Counted from the first letter of the stretch, positions 33,478 to 44,890 are shown. The stretch is DNA of 64,000 bases from Benincasa hispida (GCF_009727055.1 NC_052355.1:5894183-5958182); one strand, 5' to 3'. Notes: a model not told the origin generated them from the letters alone. Made by a program: numbers and translations.

Positions 33478-33700
33478 CCCAAATAGAGAGTGGTTCTCAA
33501 CTTATCAGCAAATAGATGGAGGGAATGTTAGCATGGCTAATGGTGCTATGTGCAAGATAATTGGAATCGGCTTAGTCAAGATACGAACACATAATGGTGC
33601 CTTCTACTCTTTAAAAGAGGTTAGCCAAGTTCCACTAATGAAGAAAAGTTTGATATCCTTTAGTATTCGATAGCAAGGGTTACAGTTTTGAAGGTAAAGG
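33478..33700 (+). pseudogene. Protease C-terminal part of copia 4
   Basis: CPNREWFSTYQQIDGGNVSMANG, IIGIGLVKIRTHNGAF and VSQVPLMKKSLIS are the residues that follow the protease active site in copia Pol. The D-S-G triad itself lay in the deleted part. The frame breaks near 33670. Confidence 0.78.
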
Positions 33701-34670
33701 TGGAGCAATGTATGTCTATAAAGGTTCTGAGGTAGTTCTGAAAGGCATAAAGCGTGGAACATTGTCTTTTCTATTAGGTTCCACGATAACAGGTTATGTT
33801 GTTGTTGCATCTTCGATCGTTCACAATGATGATATGACTAAGTTATGGCATATGAGACTTGGCCATATGAGTGAAAAAGGGATGCAAATTCTGTCAAAAA
33901 GAGATCTTCTTTGTGGGCACAAGGTGCAGGATTTTGAATTTTGAGAACATTGTGTATTTGGGAAGCTTCATCACAGCAAGTTTCCAAGAGGTGTTCATCG
34001 TACAAAAATGACACTTAATTATATTCATTCAGACTGTTGAGGACCTTCCAAAGTTGAATCTATTGGAGGTAGTAGGTATTTTTTGTCTATAATTGATGAT
34101 TACTCAAGAATGACTTGGGTTTTTATGATGAAACATAAAAGTGAAGCCTTCAAGAATTTCAAGCAGTGGAAGATGTTGATTGAAAATCAAACTGGGAAGA
34201 AGAGGCTGCGAACTGATAATGGTATAGAATTTTGTGGATCTGAATTTAATCAGTTTTGTAAAGCTGAGGGGATTGTTCGCCATCACACTGTTAGAGATAC
34301 TCCATAGCAAAATGGGGTTGCAAAATGTATGAATTAAACGTTGTTGGAGAGAGCAAGATGCATGCTCTCTAATGCAGGGTTGGTTAGAAGGTTTTGGGCA
34401 AAAGCAGTAAATACATCATGTTATCTGATCAATCATGGACCTCACACAGCTATTAATTGTAAAACACTTTACGATGTGTGGTCTGGTAAGCCTGTAGATT
34501 ATTCTTTATTAAAAGTTTTTTGTTGTACTATCTACTATCATGTTAATGAGGGTAAATTCGAACCGAGAGCTAAAAAGGGTATATTGTCGGTCTTGGGGAT
34601 GGAGTTAAGGGATATAGAGTCTGGTCACCTCCTAAGAATAGAGTCATACTTAGTAGGACTGTGATATTTG
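33701..34670 (+). pseudogene. Integrase of copia 4
   Basis: The zinc-finger part (LWHMRLGHMSEKGMQILSKRDLLCG, 33845-33920) loses its CxxC to mutation. The core follows: YIHSDC (first Asp kept, then a stop for Trp), FLSIIDDYSRMTWVFMM (34083 on), RLRTDNGIEFC (second Asp), and TPQQNGVAKCMNTLLERARCML, in which the catalytic Glu codon reads Lys (VAERMN to VAKCMN) and stops lie nearby. The C-terminal part runs to about 34660. It is inactive by several changes. Confidence 0.85.
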
Positions 34671-34899
34671 ATGAAAATTCCATGCTTAACTCAACTGTAA
34701 AGCCTTTTGTGACGTCTACTGATGTGGGAGAAAGTAGTAGTGTTGATAAACAGGTGGAGATGCAATTCACTTCAGCTGTGAATGAATTACAACATCAAGG
34801 TGGAGAAGATCAACACGTTACTACAAAAACTTATGTGCAACTAGAAATTAATTGCCTAGAACGTCAGAAGTTGCTTTCCCTGAGAATTCTAGATCATGA

Positions 34900-35850
34900 G
34901 TAGATCAACCGAGTATAGCTCGTGATAGAGCTAGAAGAGTTGATGTTGAACCCGCTATGAGGTATGGTTTTGAAGATATGGTTACTTTTGCATTGCAGGT
35001 TGTTGAAGAGGTGGATCCTCATGAGCCATCCACCTATAGAGAAGTTGTGTCATGTGGTGAGTCTGCTCAATGGCTTGCTGTTATGGGGGATGAGATGGAA
35101 TCTCTTGATAAAAATCAGACTTGGGAATTAGTTAAACGACCTAAGGAGAAAAAAATTGTCACTTGTAAATAAATCTTCAAGAAAAGGGAGGAAATATCAC
35201 CTTCAGAGGGCAATAAATATAAAGCTCGACTTGTTGCTAGACAGTTCACACAAAGGGAAGGAGTTGATTATAATGAGATCTTCTCACCATAGTTAGACAT
35301 ACTTCTATCAGGGTGTTACTAGCTATAGTAGCACATCAGAATTTGGAACTTGAACAACTAGATGTGAAGACAGCTTTCTTACATGGAGAGTTGAAGGAAG
35401 AGATTTATATGACCCAACCAGATCGGTTCCAGTGTCCAGGTAAAGAAGATTATGTTTGCAAGTTGATGAAATCTTTGTATGGGTTAAAGTAGTCTCCAAG
35501 GCAGTGGTACAAACGATTTGATAGCTATATGATTAGACTTGGCTATAACAGGAGTCCGTATGATTGTTGTGTATATCACAACAAAGCTAATCATGGTTCG
35601 ATGATTTATCTACTTTTATATGTAGATGATATGCTCATAGCTTCAAAGTCCAAGTCTGATATTTTGAAATTGAAGAATCTTCTCAGTGCTAAGTTTGATA
35701 TGAAGGATTTGGGTGCTGCTCAGAAAATTCTGGGTATGGAGATTTATAGGGACAGAGATAGGAATAAGCTCTTGTCGCAGAAAGAATAAATTCAGAAAAT
35801 ATTGTCCAGGTTTGGTATGTCATCAGCTAAGCCTATAGATACTCCTAGTG
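34900..35850 (+). pseudogene. Reverse transcriptase of copia 4
   Basis: Pieces in frame with single stops give VDPHEPSTYREVVSCGESAQWLAVMGDEMESLDKNQTWELV, KARLVARQFTQREGVDYNEIFSP, LDVKTAFLHGELKEEIYMTQPD, KSLYGLK, and LLLYVDDMLIASKS with an intact YVDD at 35619-35630. A short deletion after FSP and about four stops break it. These stops are few compared with copia 1, so this copy is younger or better kept. Confidence 0.88.
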
Positions 35851-36570
35851 TTGTAAATGCTCGTTTGTCTTCTGTGCTTTCACCACAACTAAAGCTGAGA
35901 AGGAGTACATGTCTCAAGTTCCTTATGCTAGTGCAATAGGAAGTTTGATGTATGCTATGGTCTGTACCAGGCCTGATCTTGCCTATGTTGTTATGTTGTT
36001 AGTAGGTTCATGGGTTAACCTGGGAAGGAGCATTGGCAAGCCGTTAAAAAGATTTTCCGTTACCTTAGAGGTACATCTGATGTTGGTCTTGTTTATGGGA
36101 ATTGCATAGAGTGTTTGGTGACCGGTTATTTTGATTCTTACTATGCTGGAGATGTTGATAGTAGGAGGTCTATGACTGACTATGTGTTCACTCTGGGTGG
36201 TTTTGTTGTTAGTTGGAAGGCAACCTTACAGCCTACAGTTACTTTGTCTACTATTGAAGCAGAGTACATGGCCTTGACAGAAGCTGGTAAAGAGGGAATA
36301 TGACTGAGGTGGTTAGTTGTTGATCTTGGTTTGCATCATGACCAAGCTATTGTATATTGTGATAGTTTGAGTGCAATATGCCTAGCCAAGGATCAAGTTC
36401 ATCATGAGAGAACTAAGCACATAGATATAAGATATCACTTCTTAAGAGGTGAACAGAGAGTTGAAGTGATGAAAATTGGTACTGCTGATAACCCTGCTGA
36501 TATGTTCACCAAACTAGTTCCACAAGGCAAGTTCCAACATTGTTTGGACTTGCTGAATGTTTTGAATTGT
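35851..36570 (+). pseudogene. RNase H of copia 4
   Basis: Three open pieces (35909-36109, 36115-36303, 36331-36573) read through SAIGSLMYAMVCTRPDLAYVV, GYFDSYYAGDVDSRRSMTDYVFTLGGFVVSWKATLQ, TLSTIEAEYMALTEAGKE, YCDSLSAICLAKDQVHHERTKHIDIRYHFLR and NPADMFTKLVPQGKFQHCLDLL, almost to the end of Pol. A frameshift near 36010 and a stop for Trp at about 36301 disable it. Confidence 0.88.
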
Positions 36571-36664
36571 TAGTGGTCCCCTTTGTGGGACACTTTGTGG
36601 CATGAAGAAGAAGTCTGGGTATGTCTGGCGATATTGATTTATGTTGCATTTGGGAATTCAAGTC

Positions 36665-36674
36665 AAGGTGGAGA
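36665..36674 (+). other. Polypurine tract of copia 4
   Basis: AAGGTGGAGA just before the LTR start at 36677. Confidence 0.7.
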
Positions 36675-36676
36675 TT

Positions 36677-37000
36677 TGTTGAAATGCCTTGAAGCTGTTT
36701 GTTGGCACTTTGAACAACCAAGTACGGGGGTCCCGCTATTTATTTATTCAGCATATTTATTTATTTGTAGTTATTTACGATTATGACCCTAGGGTTTAGA
36801 GTAGTGCGCTATATAAACTCTCTAACCCTAGAGGCGTTGTTTTGATGTAATTTCTGAAAACATTCTCTCAAATAATATTGTTCTCCCTCTGTCCGTGGAC
36901 GTAACTAACACACTTGTTAATAAACCACATATATTTGTGTGTCGATCTTCTCTATCTCTACATTCCTTTTTGTGTTCTTTAATTGTCGTTTTTTGTAACA
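36677..37000 (+). repeat. 3' LTR of copia 4
   Basis: 324 bp, from TGTTGAAATG to TTGTAACA, followed by the ATTTG duplication. It has a TATA box at 36810 and an AATAAA-type signal near 36919. Confidence 0.88.
36810..36817 (+). promoter_or_regulatory. TATA box of copia 4 LTR
   Basis: TATATAAA, 134 bases into the LTR. Confidence 0.65.
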
Positions 37001-37005
37001 ATTTG

Positions 37006-39097
37006 GTTAAGGAAAGGGTAAGTATGTGTTGGTGAAGTGTGAGGTGAGGTGAAGAATGAAGCATGCATTGGTGAGGCATGGGGTGATCAAGAGGTGAAGG
37101 AACTTGAGATGAATGTCTTTTTCTTTAATTCATTGGATAAGGTTTAGTAATTATCTCTTAAGTAAATAATCTTAATTATTAAATTATGTGGCTTAAGTTG
37201 AGGATTAGATAAGAATTAGTAGCATGGGCTATCAACATGTGAAGCAAGAAGAAGGGGCAATCGGCCATATAAATAAGGGGGAGGAAGATGAAGTCGGTTT
37301 GCCCAATTTACTTGAGCAAAGAGAGAATTGCTTCAGCCAAAATGGAGATTGATTAGTAAAGGAGAAGATTGACGGCTATCATGGTGAAATTCAACCAAGA
37401 AGAAGCTAAAATTTGAAGAAAAATTGAGGTTGGTCTGGGTTTTGAGCAAATCCGAGCAAGCTGAAGGTTTTGGTGAATTTTGAGCATTTGAAGAGGAGTT
37501 AGAAGTCAAATTTGGAGGTAAGCTAATTTAGAGGGTGTCTAAGAGGTCTATTAAAGAAATTACAATTTCTTTTGGCTGGAAATGGTGGTTTGAGTATTGA
37601 AAATGCAAGTGGAAATTTGGTGTTTGAGTGTTAGGCTGCTGGCTGGAGGTTGACAAAGCTAGGCATGGAGGTTAGCCTATCGGTAGGCACCATGAGCAGC
37701 ACTCAACACACACCCACTGTGCATGCAACAACGCCTGCTGTGTGTCCTAGCAGTGCCAGTCTTCACCTGCGAGATGCTCAGTAGCAGCACGCCTCGCCTA
37801 TGCACTCAATGTCGCCCATGCTCGACGCCCAGCACTAGGCATCCCACAGCCACACCCAACCTCGCGCCCACACAACGCACACCCAGGGCGTGGTTTGTCG
37901 CCCACCTACCTAGCTTGTGTGTGTCCTGGCGTCCACGACCTGCCCATCCGTGCGACCAACTGCCCATCAACATACATCAAGGTTTTGTCTAAGTTATTTG
38001 GAATTTAATTAAGTTACTTTGACTTCAATGAAGTCTTTAAGGAATTTTAAACTATAAAATGTCTAAGTATGGACTCTAAGAAATCTTTTAACACTTAACT
38101 AGGAACTAAGGGAAGTATGCAATGTAAGGATGGGGTATTTAAAGTTATTAGTGTTAGGAAAATTGTTTTGAGGTTAACCAAGAATTTCTAATTCATTTTA
38201 CAAGCGAAACAAACATCGGAGAGGCCTACAAGCCTCTAAGAGCTCATCAGTGACTGAGTCACAAATGTTTTCAAAATGAAATGTTCTATATTATAAATCC
38301 TGTTTTTCTATCAAGTTAGCTACTTAAGCTAATGACAACCTAAGCATGTTTTACAAACTATAAGGTTTATGAGATATTTTTCTCAATACTATGTTTAGGC
38401 TTGATTTTCTTGAAAGCATGATTTGTTTGAACTATATGTGGAATACTTATTTCCTTATTGTGTTACCTTAAGAAAAGAGGTTATGTTTTATAAACCTATG
38501 TTTATAGCATAATATGATTTTGCCAAGTATGATTTTATATTATTATGTTTTGTACTGTGATTTAAGGACTCTGGATGCTCAAGAGATGAAGGTATCCAAG
38601 AAGTCCAGTAAATAACCAAGATATAGGTCTTTGGGACCCACCTTGTGACACATATAGGCTTTGGGCGGTGTACATGGGTGCTTAGCCTTTTGGGAGAATT
38701 TCTATGTGCACGTATGAGAGTTATCAACGCTGGTAGTAAGTGGGATATCCTCTAAAAGCATTGTCCCATACCATTTGGATAGCATTAGCTCAAAGTTATT
38801 TCTATTGATAGAAGCTTGGACAATTGCAGGTTGAGCTACCAATAAGGCTCATTGAAAATATCTTCTTATGGTCTTCTGGGGTATTTCTACTGCCATCTCT
38901 ACCCATAAGGTTTTGCTAAACTTGAGATTTTTCCTAAAAGATATTTCTATCTTAGGATCAAAAGATAGAAGATTAGTTTCTTTGATACGTGGCATGCAAC
39001 ACAATATCTCCACAGAAATAAAAATAAAATAAAATATACCATAAATTAAAATAAGCTATCAAAACTTTGTAAATATTAAACCAATTCGTTACTTTCA
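37006..39097 (+). other. Gypsy-like LTR sequence, no gene
   Basis: Continuous with 33250-33408 once copia 4 is removed. It contains a GC-rich block (37690-37980) and a stretch (38590-38720) whose wording ('ggtctttgggaccca', 'gggcggtgtacatggg') I associate with gypsy LTRs in plants. I could not find borders or a PBS. Confidence 0.4.
37690..37980 (+). other. GC-rich block
   Basis: Strongly C-rich on the plus strand with many CACAC, CGCCC and GCCCA words, in a region otherwise AT-rich. The 89-codon frame 37723-37992 is rich in Pro, Thr, Cys and Arg, as expected from base bias, and is not taken as a gene. Confidence 0.6.
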
Positions 39098-39098
39098 T

Positions 39099-39115
39099 CT
39101 CTGGCTACAATGCCA
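39099..39115 (-). other. Decayed tRNA-Asp primer binding site
   Basis: TGGCATTGTAGCCAGAG on the minus strand compares with TGGCGCCGTTGCCGGGG at 5893. It lies six bases after an LTR end CTCATCA, the same spacing as in element D. Confidence 0.5.
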
Positions 39116-39121
39116 AAAATT

Positions 39122-39827
39122 TGATGAGACATGCAAGCGCACATATCAAGTAATAATATAGTAAAATTACATGGAGAGACCGACTATCATCCTCTGAACA
39201 TCATACACCAAGTTAAGTTTATTTATTCTAGAATCGTGTCAATTTTATGTAAGGATTGGAATCTAGAATATGTGATTTTGAAAATAAAAGAAAACAAGAG
39301 TAAAGTAAATATTTAGATTCAAGAGACAAAGATGTTCAAGGGTGTTGATTTCCTTAATTACTTCATTAAGTTATGCAATTGTTCCGTAGAATATTGTGTG
39401 TATGATATGTTAAGCCTAGAAATTATTTTCTGGACCATTATCTTTCAACATTAATATTTTCTCATACAAACTTAATTGATTAACTATTTTTTTAAACCAA
39501 GTTAACAAGCATAGCATTAGGCATAGTCATTAGCAACTTTCATTATTAACCTAATTGTTCGCATGATAGATTAATAGTGATCTAATATTATAGGTTCAAT
39601 TAAATATACAATCTTTCTAATTGAACATTTAATTTAACATGCATCAATGGTCAATCAATGTACAAAAGCACAATAACATTAGAAAACATTCAATTCTACA
39701 ATCATCCATAAAAGCACTACGAATTAACTTAAATCAATAAATAGGTTCATCAATACCCTAGAACTAACACATTTAGCCACTCATTGTTGTTAAAAACATA
39801 CATTCGTACACCCTAACATTCATACCT
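39122..39827 (-). repeat. LTR R-U5 fragment, gypsy type, minus strand
   Basis: On minus it ends CTCATCA at 39122 and reads T-rich transcribed-leader sequence ('gtggctaaatgtgttagttctaggg') of the LTR-C/D kind. Its left partner is the primer site; on the other side it joins RT coding sequence near 39827. Confidence 0.5.
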
Positions 39828-40490
39828 ATCTGAAATTGGGTAAATGGTTGGCATCTAGCCATTTGATAATCTCTTTTCATACCATTTCTTTCATGATTGG
39901 ATTCGTACGACGATGATTCTTTATAGAGCTCTTGCCTCCATCATCCAAGTAGTTTCTATGCACACAAAAGCACGAGCTTATCCCTCGAATATCAGCCAAT
40001 GTCCATCCTACCACTCTTTTGTGTTATGATAGAACTTGCACCAAAGAAAACTCGTTCTCATGAGATAATTGACTTTAGATAATCATTGAAAGAGTCTTAT
40101 TGTCTCCAAGAATTGTGTATTCAAATGAGTAGGCAAAGTTTTGAACTCTAAATCTAAGAGTTCCATAACGGATGGCTTGAATCATTGTGAGTTTTCCTCT
40201 TTTATCTCCATGATTCCTTCCATAGATTTTCCTGATGTAACTACATTCATTGACCCTCATAGTTAATTCACCCCTCTTAACATCTACCAATGTTCTTTCT
40301 TTTCTTAAGAACGGTCATCCAAAGACTTATTGAAACTTCGTGCTCTACTTCACTAATGAGTATGATAAAATCAACCGAAAATATAAACTTGTCAACTTTC
40401 ACCAATACATTAGCTAACTACAATGTAACAGTAGTCCCAAATTGTCTGAATATTAAATATGGCATCAAGTTAATGCTTTGAACTATCCCT
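39828..40490 (-). pseudogene. Gypsy protease and RT start, Athila/Tat-like
   Basis: On the minus strand, INLMPYLIFRQFG, TTVTL, VLVKVDKFIFSVDFIIL and VDVKRGELTMRVNE (40480-40255) are the retropepsin-region wording of Athila/Tat-type gypsy Pol. GWTLADIRGISSCFCVHR, RRTNPIMKEM and IKWLDA (about 40020-39850) are the RT N-terminus (normally ending in a YPISDS block). Stops and frameshifts occur every 20-40 codons and the active-site DTG was not found. The rest of RT, RNase H and integrase are gone. Confidence 0.72.
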
Positions 40491-40559
40491 TTCTGTCTTG
40501 TAGTAGAGTTTTAATATTGCTTGGTAATATTCACCATGGTGTATTCTTGAGTTTGTTTG

Positions 40560-40904
40560 CTAGTTTGTCCTACTTGAATCTCCAAGTACTACAATGTTGC
40601 ATCCTTCCTCACCATATATTCTTTTAGAAAATTTTCCATGCTCAGAGCTTGTAAGGATTGGAATTGCACTGGTTGTGTCAACTGTTCTTGAGGTTGAAGC
40701 TAAAACATGTGGAGCTTCTTGCTTTCCATACTTGGTTGTAGTGTTACTTGAACTTGTCTGGCCTCCTAAGGAGATGTTAGAATGATGTCTCCACCATGGG
40801 TTACATGTGTTTTGAGTTTGGATTCCATCAATTTTGGTTTTCCTAATGACGTACTTAACAAATAGATAAATCATTTGAAGAAGCTTTGACTCAAATACTT
40901 CCAT
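40560..40904 (-). pseudogene. Gag C-terminal part of the same gypsy relic
   Basis: An open frame of 114 codons contains QTQNTCNPWWRHHSNISLGG, close to the NTYNPGWRNHPNFSW block found near the end of Athila/Tat Gag. It precedes the protease relic on the same strand, in the expected gag-pro order. The N-terminal gag is missing. Confidence 0.6.
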
Positions 40905-40909
40905 TTTTT

Positions 40910-41210
40910 ATTTGTTTATAACTAACTTTATAAACGATCACCAGGTATATCTCTATAAATATCACTGATTTTAAATTCAACATAGAGAGTAATCATCATT
41001 TTCTTTAGTTTTCTGTAAACAACAAAAATTGTACACAATCTTCATCAGTAAAAGAATTCAGATCTTCTCATGGACATAGGCAACCTTGCTGAACCACGTA
41101 AACACTGTGTCTTCATCTTCTTGCCTTATCTTTCTTGTTCAAACAAGTGTTTGGCAGAATATTTCTGAACCATTTCTTCATCTTTCCAACATCAATCTTC
41201 AATATTTGGG
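40910..41210 (+). repeat. LTR-like fragment with TATA box
   Basis: CTCTATAAATATCACTG (TATA at 40954-40961) and, 150 bases on, GGCAACCTTGCTGAACCACGTAAACA resemble R/U5 of copia LTRs. No borders or primer site found. Confidence 0.4.
40954..40961 (+). promoter_or_regulatory. TATA box
   Basis: TATAAATA in the LTR-like fragment. Confidence 0.4.
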
Positions 41211-41960
41211 CCTTGTGAAGAGTGATTAGCCCAATATCATTATAGAGATAAATATCATATAAGTGATTCTCATAACATAAACCACAAGAAATTGATGAGA
41301 TATGGTTTATAGGGAATAAGGTTACTTGGTTTCCTAAAGAAAGGTTACTCGGTGTGTTGTTGATAGTATGAGAGTATGTTTGGATTGATTAAAGAAAAAG
41401 ATTGTTTTTCAAAATTTTAAAAAGATATTTTTATTTTAAATTCTTTTGATAAAAACTGTTCAAAATATACTTTGAAAGTCTTTCAATAATTATTTTGAGT
41501 AGTTGCTAAGCACTCCATTTTTTTTTCTAAAATGACTTATTTTCAAAATTAAATACTTGAAAAGTTAAACCAAACACATCATGAGTCTACGTCATGTACC
41601 TGCAACATTTTGCGCTGAAACAATTTATGCCTCTCCCTAGTGTTTGTTGTTTCTGGATATAGTGTCCATGATTTCATTGGCTTCATTGACAGATTTCTTT
41701 AACAAAGATCTATTTGTAGACATATTCACTAGTGCAATGGCTAATATAGTCTATTGTAGAACTATTCAATCCAAATCTAAGCAGGCATACAGCGATGTAG
41801 GCACTTTGGTAATTGTTTGTTAAATCTTTTCTATTCTCCATCTACAGGCTTGTTCTCTAGAGAAAAGTACTTCTTAAGGAAATTTTCTACCAATTCTATG
41901 CACAATGTGATTGTATTTGGGGGAATCATGCTTCGGCATACAAGGGATTGACAAACAAGG
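41211..41960. other. No feature seen
   Basis: AT-rich sequence without convincing coding or repeat structure. Confidence 0.5.
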
Positions 41961-42205
41961 TAATTAAAGAATAAAAAAGAATCAAGGAATAAATCAAATA
42001 AAAAATTAATAAATAGAACAATCAATAGAGAAAATAAATGAATTAAAGAATAAATATAAAAATGAATTAAAGAATTAAAGAATCATAGAATTAAAGAATT
42101 GAAGAATAAAGAATCAAAGAATCAAAGAATAATGAGTTTAAAAAACTAAGGAATTAAAGGTAATTAAAAGAAAAGAATGAAAGAAAAAAAGAATAAACAA
42201 AAAAG
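41961..42205 (+). repeat. A-rich AAAGAATN repeat
   Basis: Units such as AATTAAAGAATT, AATCAAAGAATC and GAATAAA repeat without a fixed period. Low-complexity DNA. Confidence 0.75.
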
Positions 42206-42209
42206 GAAA

Positions 42210-42330
42210 CTTCACAATTTTTTTTTAAAGGTATTATAATTAAAATGTGGGGTGGAGGATCAAACCTCTGATTTCGAGATCAATAGTACAAGTAACATGT
42301 AAGTTGAGTTACGCTCATGTTGGCACTACA
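42210..42330 (-). mobile_element. tRNA-derived SINE candidate
   Basis: The minus strand reads GAGCGTAACTCAACTTACATG with an A-box-like word, and 45 bases on GAGGTTTGATCCTCC, close to the Pol III B box GGTTCGANNCC. CACCCCAC and an A/T-rich tail ending in nine A follow. This is the layout of plant tRNA-related SINEs. No target-site duplication was confirmed. Confidence 0.5.
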
Positions 42331-42656
42331 GAAAAGAAATTATGCACATTACTATATACAAAAAAAAAAACCAAAAAAACAAAAAAAACAAAACAACTAC
42401 AAACAACAGAAATATAAAACAGGAATGAAACCACTATATTATATATGAATACATATTAAGATTACAACTCAATATTTTCCTCATAATATTAATTAAATTA
42501 AATTGGCAATCCTTGGTGTTCACAGGAGGCTTCGACAAGAAAATTTGATTTGTGGAAATGAACTTGATTTTATTGAGTTGTAGTATAAGTGTTATAGTCT
42601 TTAATTTTGATCCTTTGATTCTTTCCCTTGCTGCAAAAACTTTAATCCTTTGCCTT
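42331..42656. other. No feature seen
   Basis: AT-rich; A-rich run at 42360-42400. Confidence 0.5.
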
Positions 42657-43025
42657 GTTGATCTACTTAGATGATTTGTCTATAAACTCATTGATCTTCT
42701 TGGATGACCGGCCTTTAAGCTTGATGATCTATTTGGAGTATCAGCCGTTGGACTTCTTGATCTTCTTGGATGATTAATATTTCGATTTATTGATATTCTT
42801 GGATGATTTACCTTTGGACTTATTGATCTTCTTTGATAATTATCATCCCTTGGACTTGATGATCTTTAATATGATAATTGACCTTAGACTTGTTTAGTTT
42901 GGATCGATCTATGATTTTTTGTTCATTTTGGATCGGCCCTTAGTTTGTTGGTTGATTTGAATCGGCCTTTAATATGTTGATCGGCTTGGATCAATTTTTA
43001 GTTTGTTGATATGCTTAGGTCAACT
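42657..43025 (+). repeat. Two adjoining short tandem repeats
   Basis: 42657-42893 holds about seven 33-36 bp units with the core TTGATCTTCTTGGATGATT and CCTTTGGACTTA. 42893-43025 holds about four 30-32 bp units with GATCGGC(C/T)TT and TAGTTTGTTGAT. No stable open frame runs through either. Confidence 0.7.
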
Positions 43026-44890
43026 CACGAGTTTTTTCTTGAGTTTGGGGAGATTAAATTTTCAACTTGTCGATTGTGAAGAGACGATCAACTCGTTGAA
43101 GTCTTTTAATCTTAGAATCTTTTGAATCTTGAAACTTTTGAATTCTTTATGAAGTTCTCTAGATTCTTTGGCTTTTGTCTCTTGTAGGCTTTAACTGAAG
43201 GCTCTAATTGCTAATTCCTCTAAGTGAATGGCAATGACTCAATAGACACTAAATCCTCATCTCTGACTAAAGAATTCGTAAATAAAGCATGATCTCCTCT
43301 AATCAAAGAGCTCTGGGAAACCTTATATGGTCTTCGCTTGGGCTTGGTTGACTTTAGCTCAAATTTTGGACTTAGTCTTAAACCAATCTTTTTAATATGG
43401 CTTTATTTAAAGGAAAATTAGAGAAAATGGCAAAATTCTAGAGTTCCTTTGGATTTATGTCAAAAATTGGAAATAATATGAATTTTGGCAAAACGTGTCG
43501 TTCATATGACGTCCACTATTATAATATCGAATTTGCACCTATTATGGTCAGCTAACAACATTATTGAATACAATACAATTTTTATAGTGTGTATCAATTC
43601 TAAACAGAAATATAATATAAATAGAAAGCGTCGGTTATGAGATTCCAACCAAATGGATTTAAGAGAAAAAAAGTGGTGCATTTTTTGGCCCATTTAAATT
43701 TCGAATTGGCAGTTTAATATCAAGTTTGATTTGATATAACCATTGAATTTATTCAAAATGAATCAATCTTTTTATTTGTATATCTTTATTTTGATTTTAA
43801 TTTATAATAAGATTTTATTTAGTATTTTATACATATTATCATCAAACAAACTGTATATTTCATTCAAATTTTCTTATTTTTCAAATATTATCACGCTTTA
43901 CTACTTATCATCTTATTATATTATTATATCATTTTAAAATTTTTTATATACACTTTATTTTATCAGTATCTAAAATAAAGTCGGTCTTTTTTACAAACAA
44001 GTAAGTCATAATTTTTTAATCTTTCTGTTTTTGCTATGGCTTTAAAACAAGTAGATGAGATTTAAAGCTCACACTATCATGATTATCGTGTTGCTGAGAC
44101 TTATATTCCATCAAATTCATCCTTCCAGCAATTTGTTGATTATATTCAAGTTAAGTTTTTTCTGTCTTCCAATCTCTTTGTATCTCATTTGATATATACA
44201 GGGATGGTTCCAACAATTCGAATCTTATTTGTATTGTTGAAGATAAGGTTATTTTGTGGCTGATGTCATTTTTATCGAATTTCTCCCAAAATGATTTATG
44301 TGTAGTTGGGTCATATCGTCTGGTACTTCAGGAAATACAATGTATTTAAATAGTGAGTTAGCAGGAATAAACCATTCTATCAAATAGTCTGATCGCAATA
44401 ATGAAATAATTGATTTCCAAGCTTCTAGAAATACAGTGTATATGAATAGTGAGTTACCTCGTCCTCACTATTGATAATTATTGGGTCTTTGTTTACTTGT
44501 TTTTTTCCCACCAGTTATTCCAGCAGCCCTCGATCTTTCATTGACTCTTGTTCTTTCTTCAGTTTTCTCTTTTTTCATAGCTTTAATCCTTCTTCGAATG
44601 CATTTAAAAGATTGATTATTTCTAAAATGATTACTTAAAAACGACGATAAACAACTAATGTTCTGTTTCTATTTTGGAATCCTAAAAATTAAGGAATATA
44701 TTAGTATATCAAAGATTTACTCAGTTTTCCTAAAGATTTGAAATAAAATATTGTTTTAAATAATTTGGTAAATCTTTAATTATTTATGAAAAATAAGTAT
44801 CTCTATATTTTATATCTAAAGATTTAAGTTCAACGCTTATTTCTTACTTTTAATGGTGGAAACAATGTATAGACTAGATTAAAGTACATG
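43026..44890. other. No gene recognised
   Basis: Very AT-rich, with scattered stops in all frames. The 64-codon frame at 43743-43937 is a low-complexity Ile/Leu/Tyr/Ser string expected from base composition. Confidence 0.5.

Larger units (their letters stand above)
33414..37000 (+). mobile_element. Ty1-copia element with collapsed 5' end (copia 4)
   Basis: A perfect duplication bounds protease, integrase, RT and RNase H in copia order plus a 324-bp 3' LTR. The 5' LTR is only about 64 bp and runs straight into protease sequence, so the rest of the LTR, the primer site and gag were lost after insertion. Wording such as YMALTEAGKE and LRTDNGIEF is Tork/TNT1-like. Confidence 0.88.
33409..37005. 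repeat. Target-site duplication ATTTG
   Basis: ATTTG at 33409-33413 and 37001-37005 flanks the copia element that starts TGTTGAAAT and ends TGTAACA. Confidence 0.88.

Noticed and set aside
37723..37992. 89-codon Pro/Thr/Arg/Cys-rich protein
   Set aside because: Composition follows from the C-rich DNA, there is no start context or family likeness, and the flanks are LTR-like.
43743..43937. Small membrane protein
   Set aside because: A hydrophobic Ile/Leu/Tyr string is what very AT-rich DNA gives by chance. No start context or relatives.
44020..44480. Possible host gene exon
   Set aside because: Stops occur in all frames within 40 codons, and no domain was recognised.
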